Positions 1 through 6,283 of a stretch of DNA of 10,176 nt are shown in pieces. The stretch is taken from the NCBI GenBank assembly GCA_018056045.1, contig JAGPGI010000066.1, positions 1-10,176 on the forward strand. Direction: 5' to 3'. Both the position numbers and the translations under genes were made by a program. The notes beneath the pieces were generated by a model, which was not told where the DNA came from, made no database searches, and saw only the letters and a list, made by a program, of their open reading frames with translations. The DNA is from Paracoccus sp. (in: a-proteobacteria) (GTDB lineage: Bacteria > Pseudomonadota > Alphaproteobacteria > Rhodobacterales > Rhodobacteraceae). Position 1 is the stretch's first letter. Each line of letters opens with the position of its first letter.

Positions 1-44
1 GGCGATGAGGGCGGGCCAAAGCCGCCGACCAACCGGGGCAGGGA

Positions 45-965
45 ATGGCCGATCAGGCGCATGTCGCCATTCTGATGGCAGTATATCAGGGCCGTGAATA
101 TCTGCCGGCGCAGCTGAAAAGCCTGGCCGGACAAACCCATGCCGACTGGACGCTGATTGCCGGGGATGACGGCTCGACCGATGGCAGCGCCGCGCTGATC
201 GAGGCATTCGCAGCCGGGCTGAACCCCGGTCAGGTCCGGGTCCTGCCCGGCCCGCGTCAGGGCGCAGCAGAGAATTTCCGTGCGCTGCTGGGCCATGTCG
301 CGGCGGACGCCACCCATGTCGCCTTCTGCGATCAGGACGATGTCTGGGATGAGGGCAAGCTGGCCCTTGGCATTGCCGCCCTGCCTGTTGACCGGCCCGC
401 GCTCTGGTGCAGCCGCGTCGTCAATTGCGATGCCGATCTGCGCGAGTTGTCGCTGTCGCCCATTCCGCGCCATCCGCCATCGTTTCGCCATGCGCTGATG
501 CAGAACCTCGTGCAGGGCAATACCTTGATGCTGAACCGCCCGGCCTATGATCTGGTCGCCGCCGCCCATGCCGAGGCCGGGCCGGTCGTCATGCATGACT
601 GGTGGATCTATCAGCTGATTTCCGGGGCCGGCGGGCTGGTGATCTATGATCCGATCCCCTCGCTGCATTATCGCCAGCATGACGCCAATCTGGTGGGCGC
701 CAATCAGCGGCTGCGCTCGCGTCTGGGCGGGTTGCGGCGGATGCTCAATGGCACCTATCGCGGCTGGAGCCGCACCAACCTGGCCGCCCTGCAAGCGTCG
801 CACCATCGCCTGACCCCGGAAAACCGCGCGCTTTTGCAGGATTTCGCCGGGCTGCAGGGGGGGCTTGCGACCCGCGTCCAAGCCATGCGGCGCGGCGGGT
901 TTTTCCGGCAAGGGCGGGTCTCGCAACTGGCACTGTGGCTGGCGGTCCTGATGGGACGCAGCTAA
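45..965 (+). CDS. Glycosyltransferase family 2, rhamnosyltransferase-like
   Basis: This is a cytoplasmic GT-A fold sugar transferase, probably acting on lipopolysaccharide or another surface glycan. The 306-residue protein opens with a typical GT2 start (VAILMAVYQGREYLPAQL, residues 7-24). The nucleotide-sugar motif DDGSTDGS is at 41-48, and FCDQDDVWDEGKL (94-106) carries the metal-binding acidic cluster in the DQDDVW form seen in dTDP-rhamnosyl transferases of the RfbF/RgpB type. MHDWW (183-187) and YRQHDANLVG (209-218) match the acceptor-side motifs of the same group. ATG 45 is the only sensible start: an in-frame TGA lies at 6-8, no other start codon falls between, and GGGG at 35-38 gives a Shine-Dalgarno six bases upstream. 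It is followed on the same strand by a transporter, an LpcC-like mannosyltransferase and a GT29-like enzyme. The family call is firm; the donor (rhamnose) is inferred from motif style only. Confidence 0.9.
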   Translation: MADQAHVAILMAVYQGREYLPAQLKSLAGQTHADWTLIAGDDGSTDGSAALIEAFAAGLNPGQVRVLPGPRQGAAENFRALLGHVAADATHVAFCDQDDVWDEGKLALGIAALPVDRPALWCSRVVNCDADLRELSLSPIPRHPPSFRHALMQNLVQGNTLMLNRPAYDLVAAAHAEAGPVVMHDWWIYQLISGAGGLVIYDPIPSLHYRQHDANLVGANQRLRSRLGGLRRMLNGTYRGWSRTNLAALQASHHRLTPENRALLQDFAGLQGGLATRVQAMRRGGFFRQGRVSQLALWLAVLMGRS

Positions 966-1017
966 GGGATTGTTTCATCGCCGGGAATGGACAAACCTCG
1001 GCGCAACCTGATGTCAC

Positions 1018-1023
1018 AAGGGG
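1018..1023 (+). promoter_or_regulatory. Ribosome binding site deciding the MFS start
   Basis: AAGGGG lies five bases before ATG 1029. The two earlier in-frame ATGs, at 987 and 1011, are worse: 987 has only a GGGA touching the start codon, and 1011 has no purine-rich element. This favours 1029 as the start of the transporter, which would then begin close to its first membrane helix. Confidence 0.5.
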
Positions 1024-1028
1024 ATCGC

Positions 1029-2222
1029 ATGCGCGCCTTGCTCTCGGCGGGGATCGTCAGCCTGATTCTGGCCTATACGCTCAGTCAGTTCTACCGCGCA
1101 TTTCTGGCCGTGCTGACGCCGGTGCTTCAGGCCGAACTGGGCGCGGGCCCGGACGATCTGGCGATTTCGTCGGGGCTTTGGTTCTTTGCCTTTGCCGCCA
1201 TGCAATTACCCATTGGAACCGCGCTCGACCGGATCGGGCCGCGCCGCACGGTTTCGACCCTGCTGGCGCTTGGCGGCGCGGGCGGGGCGGCGGTCTTTGC
1301 CCTGGCGCAGGCGCCATGGCATCTGCATGTCGCGATGACGCTGATGGGGATCGGCTGCGCGCCGGCACTGATGGGCAGCTCGTATATCTTTGCGCGGAAC
1401 TATCCGGCCTCGGCCTTCGGGGCGCTGACCGGCGCGGTGGTGGGCTTTGGTTCGCTGGGCAATATCCTTGGCGCCTCGCCGCTGGTCTGGGTGATCTCGG
1501 CCATCGGCTGGCGGCCGACGCTCTGGGTGCTGGCCGGCGCGACGCTGGCGGTCGCCATCGCCATCCTGATCTTCGTGCGCGACCCCGAGCGGCTGGGCAG
1601 CACCGGCCCGCGCGGGTCCCTGGCCGAGATCCTGCGGCTGCGGGCGCTGTGGTTCATCCTGCCGATGTTTTCGGTGAATTACGCCGCCTCTGCCTCCATT
1701 CGCGGGTTGTGGGCCGGCCCCTACATGGCCGAGGTCTATGGCGCCTCCGAAACCCTGATCGGCTATGCCACGCTGGCGATGGGGCTGGCGATGGTCATGG
1801 GCAGCTTTCTGGTCGGCCCGGCGACGCGGCTGGCCGGCTCGGTCCGGCGGCTGGCGCTGATCGTCAACGGCATGGCGGTGCTGGTCATGGCCGGACTGTG
1901 GCTGGCGCCCGATGCCGGCGTCATTCCCGCGATCACGATGCTGGCGCTGATCGGGCTGGCGGGCGCCTCGTTTACCGTGGTTCTGGCCCATGGCCGCGCC
2001 TTTTTGCCACCGCATCTTGTGGGAAGGGGGGTCACCTTCCTCAACATGTTCTCGATCGGCGGGGCGGCGGTGCTGCAATTCGCCTCGCGTCCGATCTATC
2101 GCGCGGCCAGCGCCGGCGGTCCCCCGCCCGAGGCCTATTCGACCCTGTTCCTCTTTTTCCTGATTCCGCTTACGGTGGGGTTCGTGCTGTATTTCCTGAC
2201 GCCCGAGACCCCCGATGCCTGA
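1029..2222 (+). CDS. MFS transporter within a glycosyltransferase cluster
   Basis: This is an inner-membrane secondary transporter of the major facilitator superfamily, substrate unknown. From ATG 1029 it is 397 residues, the usual size for a 12-helix MFS protein, and nearly its whole length is hydrophobic segments. The MFS motif A between helices 2 and 3 is visible as GTALDRIGPRRT at residues 63-74, with the aspartate and paired arginines in place. The N-terminal part (AYTLSQFYRAFLAVLTPVL) resembles MFS proteins common in Rhodobacteraceae. ATGs at 987 and 1011 would add 14 or 6 residues; I chose 1029 for its Shine-Dalgarno. The last eight bases overlap the following glycosyltransferase, so the two are probably translationally coupled. 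The neighbours suggest a link to surface glycans, but MFS proteins are not the usual flippases for lipid-linked sugars (Wzx or ABC systems are), so this link is inference. Confidence 0.87.
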   Translation: MRALLSAGIVSLILAYTLSQFYRAFLAVLTPVLQAELGAGPDDLAISSGLWFFAFAAMQLPIGTALDRIGPRRTVSTLLALGGAGGAAVFALAQAPWHLHVAMTLMGIGCAPALMGSSYIFARNYPASAFGALTGAVVGFGSLGNILGASPLVWVISAIGWRPTLWVLAGATLAVAIAILIFVRDPERLGSTGPRGSLAEILRLRALWFILPMFSVNYAASASIRGLWAGPYMAEVYGASETLIGYATLAMGLAMVMGSFLVGPATRLAGSVRRLALIVNGMAVLVMAGLWLAPDAGVIPAITMLALIGLAGASFTVVLAHGRAFLPPHLVGRGVTFLNMFSIGGAAVLQFASRPIYRAASAGGPPPEAYSTLFLFFLIPLTVGFVLYFLTPETPDA

Positions 2223-3261
2223 TCCCTCCGCCGACCAGATCGAGGTCGTCGCACCAAACCTGAAGCGCCGCCTTTCGGGCGTGACGGCAACCGTGGTGCG
2301 GCTGATCCCGGTGCAGGCGCGGATGATCGGCATCACCACCACCGGCCCCGGCCTGCCACCCGAACTGCCGCATATCCCGCTGACCCGCGCGGCGAAGCTG
2401 CCGCGCGACCGCTGGCGGGTCTGGCACGCGCGGCGCAATACCGAAATGGCGCTGGGGCTGATCCTGCGCCGCGTGCTACGGCGGCGGTATCGGCTGCTGT
2501 TCACCTCGGCCGCGCAGCGCCGCCATACCGGTTTTACCCGCTGGCTGGTGCGCCAGCAGGACGCGCTGATCGCCACCTCGCCGCAGGCCGCAAGCTATCT
2601 TGAGCGCCCGGCGACGGTCATCCTGCACGGGGTCGATCTGGGCGTCTTTCACCCCGCCGCCGACCGCGCCGCGCTGCGGACCGAGCTGGGCTATCAGCCC
2701 GATGACATCGTCATCGGCTGCTTTGGCCGCGTCCGCGCCCAGAAAGGCGTCGATCTGCTGGTCGAATCCGCCCTGCGCCTGTTCCCCGACCGGCCTCGCG
2801 CGAAACTGGTCTTTACCGGCCGCGTCACTCAGGACAACCAGCAGTTCTTTGACGATCTGCAGGCAAGGATCGCCGCAGCCGGCCTCTCGGACCGCATCCG
2901 TTTCCTTGGCGAAATCCCGTGGGATCAGGTGGTGCGCACCTATCAGGCGCTGGACCTGTTTGCCGCCCCCGCGCGATGGGAGGGCTTTGGCCTGACGCCG
3001 CTTGAGGCCATGGCCTGCGGCGTTCCGACCGTCGCCGCCCGCGTCGGCGCCTATGAAACCCTGATCCGCAACGGGGAAACCGGCAGTCTTGTGCCCCGCG
3101 ACGACGCCGACGCCCTGACCGCCGCGCTGGCACGCTGGCTGGACGACGATGCCGGGCGCGAGACCGCCGGCCGCGCCGCCCGCGAGCATGTCGCAACCAA
3201 CCACGCCATCGAGGGCGAGGCCCGCGCCATTGTCGAGGTCTATCGGAAGCTGCTGGCGTGA
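2215..3261 (+). CDS. lpcC: GT4 glycosyltransferase, LpcC-like LPS core mannosyltransferase
   Basis: This is a GT-B fold retaining transferase of 348 residues. The N-terminal stretch VVAPNLKRRLSGVTATVVRL (11-30), followed by a GPGLP segment, is the style of Rhizobium LpcC, which moves mannose from GDP-mannose onto the inner Kdo of the LPS core at the cytoplasmic face of the inner membrane. GT4 features follow in order: TSPQ (121-124), HGVD (138-141), the phosphate-binding FGRVRAQKG (170-178), and the retaining-transferase motif EGFGLTPLEAMACGVP (256-271), with glutamates 256 and 264 forming the EX7E pair. The start ATG 2215 lies inside the last codons of the transporter gene (8-base overlap), and the final codons overlap the next gene by four bases (GTGA), pointing to a coupled operon. 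The GT4 assignment is secure. The LpcC role rests on the N-terminal motif and locus, and another core mannosyltransferase is possible. Confidence 0.88.
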   Translation: MPDPSADQIEVVAPNLKRRLSGVTATVVRLIPVQARMIGITTTGPGLPPELPHIPLTRAAKLPRDRWRVWHARRNTEMALGLILRRVLRRRYRLLFTSAAQRRHTGFTRWLVRQQDALIATSPQAASYLERPATVILHGVDLGVFHPAADRAALRTELGYQPDDIVIGCFGRVRAQKGVDLLVESALRLFPDRPRAKLVFTGRVTQDNQQFFDDLQARIAAAGLSDRIRFLGEIPWDQVVRTYQALDLFAAPARWEGFGLTPLEAMACGVPTVAARVGAYETLIRNGETGSLVPRDDADALTAALARWLDDDAGRETAGRAAREHVATNHAIEGEARAIVEVYRKLLA

Positions 3262-3878
3262 CCCGCCTTGGCTTTCTGATCGCCCGCACCCTGCGCGACG
3301 AGACCGCGCTGCAATGCCTCTCGGTGCCTCAATCCGAAATCCTCGCGGATCTGGCGGGCAAGCGCATCGCCCTGATCGGCAATGCCCGCGCGCTGACGGA
3401 ATCCGAGCATGGCGCGGAAATCGACGCCGCCGATCTGGTCATCCGCATCAACCGCGCGCCGATGCCGGCCGCGACCAGCCACGGCACCCGCACCGACTGG
3501 CTGGGACTGGCAGTCCGGCTGGGCGATTCCGACCGCACCCGCATCAACCCCGGTCGCGTCTTGTGGATGTCGCCCAAGCGCAAGCGGCTGGACTGGCAGA
3601 CCGCGACCAGCCCCGGCTTTTATCTGCATCCGCAGCCCGATTATCAGGCGCTGAAGCTCAGGCTGGCGGCGCCGCCCACCACCGGCGCGATGCTGATCGA
3701 CCTGCTGGCGCGTTCCGAGATGACGCGGCTGGACCTTTACGGGTTCGACTTTTTCGCCAGTCAAAGCCTGTCGGGCCGGCGGACCGCCGATCAGGTCCCC
3801 CATGATTTCGACGCCGAGGCGGCATGGGCCGACGCCCTGATCCATGCCGATCCGCGCCTGCATCTGAACCGCGGCTAA
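3258..3878 (+). CDS. GT29-like (sialyltransferase-motif) glycosyltransferase
   Basis: This small 206-residue protein carries the sialylmotif architecture of GT29. Motif L is seen as GKRIALIGNARAL at 34-46 continuing to EIDAADLVIRINRAP (54-68). Motif S is PPTTGAMLIDLLARSEMTR (139-157) running into LDLYGFDFF (158-166). HDFDAE at 182-187 fits the H-x4-E of motif VS. Family enzymes use CMP-activated sugars: CMP-sialic acid in animals, and CMP-Kdo for the plant member RCKT1. The donor here is unknown. The cysteines that bridge motifs L and S in eukaryotic enzymes are absent: the only cysteine is Cys20. There is no signal peptide or membrane anchor, so it should work in the cytoplasm. It starts at GTG 3258, overlapping the stop of the mannosyltransferase gene as GTGA. 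Its TAA overlaps the stop codon of the convergent gene. It likely adds a sugar to the LPS core; that acceptor is inferred from the locus. Confidence 0.85.
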   Translation: MTRLGFLIARTLRDETALQCLSVPQSEILADLAGKRIALIGNARALTESEHGAEIDAADLVIRINRAPMPAATSHGTRTDWLGLAVRLGDSDRTRINPGRVLWMSPKRKRLDWQTATSPGFYLHPQPDYQALKLRLAAPPTTGAMLIDLLARSEMTRLDLYGFDFFASQSLSGRRTADQVPHDFDAEAAWADALIHADPRLHLNRG

Positions 3879-4942
3879 GGCGCGGATCGGGCCGCGCCAA
3901 GCTCATCGGCCAAGGCCGCCATCAGCCGGTCCACCGGCATCGCGCGGGCGCGCGCGGCCCCCATGCCCGACCATTGCGCGCCATATCCTGTCTGTCCCGC
4001 CGCCTTGGCGGCCATGTTCAGCGCCTTGCCCAGATCATAGGCGCGGGGATAGGCGGCCACCGCATCCGCCGCGATCCCGGCACCCCAATCGGTAAAACCG
4101 TTCGACAGACAGCGCGCCGGCCGGCCGGAAATCACCGGCGTCATCACCGTCTCGCCCCCCTGCGACAGTCGCGCGCGATAGGCCGCGTCGGCCGCGCTTT
4201 CCGGGCAGCCGACAAAGGCCGTGCCCAATTGCGCCGCCTGCGCGCCCCAGGACAGCGCCCGACGGATGTCCCCCCCGTCCATAAGCCCGCCGGCCGCGAT
4301 GACGGGCAGGGGAATCTCGCGCACCAACGCGCGGGTCAGATCCTCGGTCGACAGCCGGGCATCGGGCGCGGCGGGATCGAAAACCCCGCGATGGCCCCCG
4401 GCCTCCCAGCCTTGGGCGATGACGGCGTCCAGCCCGGCCTCGCGGATCTGGCGCGCTTCGTCCAGCGAAGTGGCGCTGGCCAGCAGGACCAGCCCCGCCG
4501 CCCGCATCGCCGCGATCTGATGCGGATGTGGCAGGCCGAAATGAAAGCTGACGACGCGCGGGCGCAGCGCCAGCACCAGATCCAGAAACCCGTCATGGCT
4601 GCGGAAACTGTCATAGATATCCGTCAGTTCAGTGGGTGGAACGGCACCAAAGCCGGCAAATAGCGGCGCCGCGCGTTCGATCCAGCCCAGATCGCCGGCC
4701 GGGTCGGGCGGGCGCGGCGCATGGCAAAAGAAATTCACGTTGAAGGGCCGCCGGGTCAGTTCCTGCGTCTCGCGGATGGCCTTGCCCGCCGCCTCGACCG
4801 TGGCCGCGCCCAGTCCCAGCGCGCCCAGACCGCCCGCCTCGGATACCGCCGCCGCCATGGCCGGTGTCGACGTGCCTGCCATCGGCGCCTGCAGAATCGG
4901 CAGCCGCATGGCAAGAACCTGAACCAGATTTCGCCCCACCAT
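3875..4942 (-). CDS. Nitronate monooxygenase (2-nitropropane dioxygenase family)
   Basis: This is an FMN-dependent TIM-barrel enzyme that oxidises alkyl nitronates such as propionate-3-nitronate, protecting against nitro toxins. The N-terminal LPILQAPMAG (14-23) is the flavin-barrel opening. FNVNFF (67-72), AQGWEAGGHRG (176-186, with His184 as the expected catalytic base), AAGGLMDGGDI (216-226) and GTAFVGCPES (240-249) are the class I nitronate monooxygenase motifs. From ATG 4942 it is 355 residues, normal for the family. The frame stays open to an ATG at 5056, but that extension is not family-like and would start inside the palindrome. ATG 4942 has GGGGGA nine bases upstream; ATG 4909 (344 residues) is the alternative. 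It converges on the glycosyltransferase operon with overlapping stops and diverges from asd. The intergenic palindrome suggests it is regulated. Its natural substrate cannot be told from sequence. Confidence 0.9.
   Translation of the reverse strand: MVGRNLVQVLAMRLPILQAPMAGTSTPAMAAAVSEAGGLGALGLGAATVEAAGKAIRETQELTRRPFNVNFFCHAPRPPDPAGDLGWIERAAPLFAGFGAVPPTELTDIYDSFRSHDGFLDLVLALRPRVVSFHFGLPHPHQIAAMRAAGLVLLASATSLDEARQIREAGLDAVIAQGWEAGGHRGVFDPAAPDARLSTEDLTRALVREIPLPVIAAGGLMDGGDIRRALSWGAQAAQLGTAFVGCPESAADAAYRARLSQGGETVMTPVISGRPARCLSNGFTDWGAGIAADAVAAYPRAYDLGKALNMAAKAAGQTGYGAQWSGMGAARARAMPVDRLMAALADELGAARSAP
3879..3898 (+). terminator. Hairpin directly after the glycosyltransferase operon
   Basis: GGCGCGG (3879-3885) pairs perfectly with CCGCGCC (3892-3898) around a six-base loop, starting at the first base after the TAA of the GT29-like gene. 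No T-run follows on the + strand, so it is not a textbook intrinsic terminator. It could aid Rho-dependent ending or protect the 3' end of the message. The same bases encode the last residues of the convergent nitronate monooxygenase, so the fold could also be incidental in GC-rich coding DNA. Confidence 0.4.
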
Positions 4943-5047
4943 CACGCGCCGTCCCCCGTGCAACCCCCGCCGACAAAGACTGCGCCAGCCACGCGCCACT
5001 GGCAACTGCCATTCCGGCCAGCCACGGCGCAGGCAGATCGACATAAC

Positions 5048-5066
5048 TATCGTCATAATGACGATA
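5048..5066. promoter_or_regulatory. Perfect 19-base palindrome, probable repressor operator
   Basis: TATCGTCAT (5048-5056) and ATGACGATA (5058-5066) are exact inverted copies around a single A at 5057. The element is AT-rich in a GC-rich genome. It sits about midway between the starts of the divergent nitronate monooxygenase (ATG 4942) and asd (ATG 5162), 16 bases downstream of a TTGACA element that faces the monooxygenase gene. The arm length and one-base centre suit a dimeric helix-turn-helix regulator of the MarR, TetR or GntR kind. No regulator gene lies in the window, so its identity is unknown. Confidence 0.6.
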
Positions 5067-5087
5067 AATCGCCAATATACCTGTCAA
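5061..5087 (-). promoter_or_regulatory. Putative promoter for nitronate monooxygenase
   Basis: Read on the - strand, 5087-5082 is TTGACA, an exact -35 consensus. The best nearby -10 candidate is TATCGT (5066-5061) at a 15-base spacing, which is short and only a partial match, so the -10 assignment is weak. That hexamer is the edge of the 19-base palindrome, so a protein bound there would block RNA polymerase. The start site and true -10 remain unproven. Confidence 0.4.
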
Positions 5088-5098
5088 ATCGCCGATAT
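5066..5098. repeat. Two 13-base direct repeats spaced 20 bases
   Basis: AAATCGCCAATAT (5066-5078) and AAATCGCCGATAT (5086-5098) match at 12 of 13 positions, with starts exactly 20 bases apart, about two helical turns. The first copy abuts the 19-base palindrome, and the second begins within the TTGACA element of the - strand. The geometry suggests a second regulator, or cooperative binding on one face of the DNA. It may serve either the nitronate monooxygenase or the asd promoter. Confidence 0.45.
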
Positions 5099-5099
5099 G

Positions 5100-5132
5100 T
5101 TGCTTTCGCTTTCCGCGATCCTGCCCTATATC
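5100..5132 (+). promoter_or_regulatory. Possible asd promoter
   Basis: TTGCTT (5100-5105) and TATATC (5127-5132) resemble -35 and -10 elements upstream of asd, but the 21-base spacing is longer than usual. If TATATC is the -10, the transcript would start about 20 to 25 bases before the ATG, just upstream of the AGGAGA ribosome site. It is offered as the best candidate in the gap, not a firm call. Confidence 0.25.
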
Positions 5133-5161
5133 GCGCTGTCCTTTATATCAGGAGACCCCCA

Positions 5162-6184
5162 ATGGGCTACAAGGTCGTTGTCGCCGGCGCCACGGGGAAC
5201 GTGGGCCGTGAAATGCTGAACATACTCGCCGAGCGCGAGTTCCCTGCCGATGAGGTTGTTGCTCTGGCTTCGCGCCGGAGCCTTGGCACTGAGGTCAGCT
5301 ATGGCGACAAGACCCTGAAGACCAAGGATATCGAGGGTTTCGACTTTACCGGCTATGACATCGCGCTGTTCGCCATCGGCTCGGACGCGACCAAGCAATA
5401 TGCCCCCATCGCCGCCTCGCAGGGCTGCGTGGTCATCGATAACAGCTCGCTTTACCGCTATGATCCGCAGATCCCGCTGGTTGTGCCCGAGGTGAACCCG
5501 GACGCGGTCGAGGATTATCGCAACAAGATGATCATCGCGAACCCCAACTGCTCGACCGCGCAGATGGTGGTGGCGCTGAAGCCCCTGCATGACCGCGCGC
5601 GCATCAAGCGCGTCGTCGTCTCGACCTATCAGTCGGTCTCGGGCGCGGGCAAGGACGGCATGGACGAATTGTGGAACCAGACCAAGGGCATGTATGTGCC
5701 CGGCCAGGAGGTCGAGCCCAAGAAGTTCCAGAAGCAGATCGCCTTCAACGTGATCCCGCAGATCGACGTCTTCCTCGACAGTGGCGACACCAAGGAAGAA
5801 TGGAAGATGGCGGCCGAGACGAAAAAGATCATGGACCCCTCGATCAAGGTCACCGCGACCTGCGTGCGGGTGCCGGTCTTTGTCGGCCATTCGGAAGCGA
5901 TCAACGTCGAGTTCGAGGATTTTCTGGACGAGGACGAGGCCCGCGACATCCTGCGCGAGTCGCCGGGCGTGCTGGTGATCGACAAGCGCGAGCCGGGCGG
6001 CTACGCGACCCCGGTCGAATGCGTGGGCGATTTCGCCACTTTCGTGTCGCGCATCCGTCAGGACGTGACGGCGGAAAACGCGCTGAACCTGTGGTGCGTC
6101 TCGGACAACCTGCGCAAGGGCGCGGCGCTGAACGCGGTCCAGATCGCCGAGCTGCTGGGCAATCGCTGCCTGAAAAAAGGCTGA
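5162..6184 (+). CDS. asd: Aspartate-semialdehyde dehydrogenase
   Basis: This enzyme reduces aspartyl-4-phosphate with NADPH to aspartate semialdehyde, the branch point to lysine and diaminopimelate, threonine and methionine. The 340-residue protein has the family's usual length. GATGNVG (9-15) is the dinucleotide-binding loop. NPNCST (127-132) holds the catalytic Cys130. TYQSVSGAG (155-163) carries the active-site glutamine (157). RVPVFVGH (236-243) supplies the substrate-binding Arg236 and catalytic His243. The NPNCST form is the shorter class of these enzymes, distinct from the GGNCT form of E. coli. ATG 5162 is preceded by AGGAGA (5150-5155) at six bases. The frame is open further upstream to 4721, but that part overlaps the divergent gene and is not family sequence. 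It diverges from nitronate monooxygenase across a structured regulatory gap, ends at an intrinsic terminator, and is probably transcribed alone. Identification is very secure. Confidence 0.97.
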   Translation: MGYKVVVAGATGNVGREMLNILAEREFPADEVVALASRRSLGTEVSYGDKTLKTKDIEGFDFTGYDIALFAIGSDATKQYAPIAASQGCVVIDNSSLYRYDPQIPLVVPEVNPDAVEDYRNKMIIANPNCSTAQMVVALKPLHDRARIKRVVVSTYQSVSGAGKDGMDELWNQTKGMYVPGQEVEPKKFQKQIAFNVIPQIDVFLDSGDTKEEWKMAAETKKIMDPSIKVTATCVRVPVFVGHSEAINVEFEDFLDEDEARDILRESPGVLVIDKREPGGYATPVECVGDFATFVSRIRQDVTAENALNLWCVSDNLRKGAALNAVQIAELLGNRCLKKG

Positions 6185-6204
6185 GCCAGACCCTACGGTC
6201 TTGT

Positions 6205-6236
6205 GAGGGCGTCCCTTGGGGCGCCCTCTTGCTTTT
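6205..6236 (+). terminator. Intrinsic terminator of asd
   Basis: GAGGGCGTCCC (6205-6215) pairs with GGGGCGCCCTC (6218-6228) through a near-perfect stem with one T-G wobble; the innermost pair probably stays open to give a four-base loop. It is followed by TTGCTTTT (6229-6236). It begins 20 bases after the asd stop codon and should isolate asd from the next gene. Confidence 0.85.
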
Positions 6237-6283
6237 CAGCCGCCCCTCGCAGACCTTGTTTCCGCGTTCATTGAGGGGTTCCG

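Noticed and set aside
1..44. Possible tail of an upstream gene
   Set aside because: One frame ends at TGA 6-8 and another at TGA 73-75, but so few codons are visible that no gene can be supported.
935..2263. 442-codon + strand frame overlapping the transporter
   Set aside because: It is an out-of-frame shadow; the protein is Arg/Gly-rich with no membrane segments, whereas the chosen frame shows MFS motif A and hydrophobic helices.
1206..2576. 456-codon open frame on the - strand opposite the transporter and GT4 genes
   Set aside because: It spans two well-supported + strand genes and reads as low-complexity Arg/Gln/His-rich sequence typical of antisense frames in GC-rich DNA.
4984..5026. 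GCCAGCCACG repeated at 4984-4993 and 5017-5026, plus TGGCA/TGCCA near 5000-5011, in the nitronate monooxygenase leader
   Set aside because: These are short GC-rich words with a poor loop geometry; they do not form a convincing riboswitch or attenuator and could be chance.
4943..5056. Nitronate monooxygenase start at ATG 5056
   Set aside because: The extra 38 residues are Arg/Trp-rich and unlike the family, and the start codon lies within the palindrome; ATG 4942 gives a family-like N-terminus.
4721..5161. N-terminal extension of the asd frame
   Set aside because: The extension overlaps the divergent nitronate monooxygenase gene, is not aspartate-semialdehyde dehydrogenase sequence, and ATG 5162 has an AGGAGA ribosome site.
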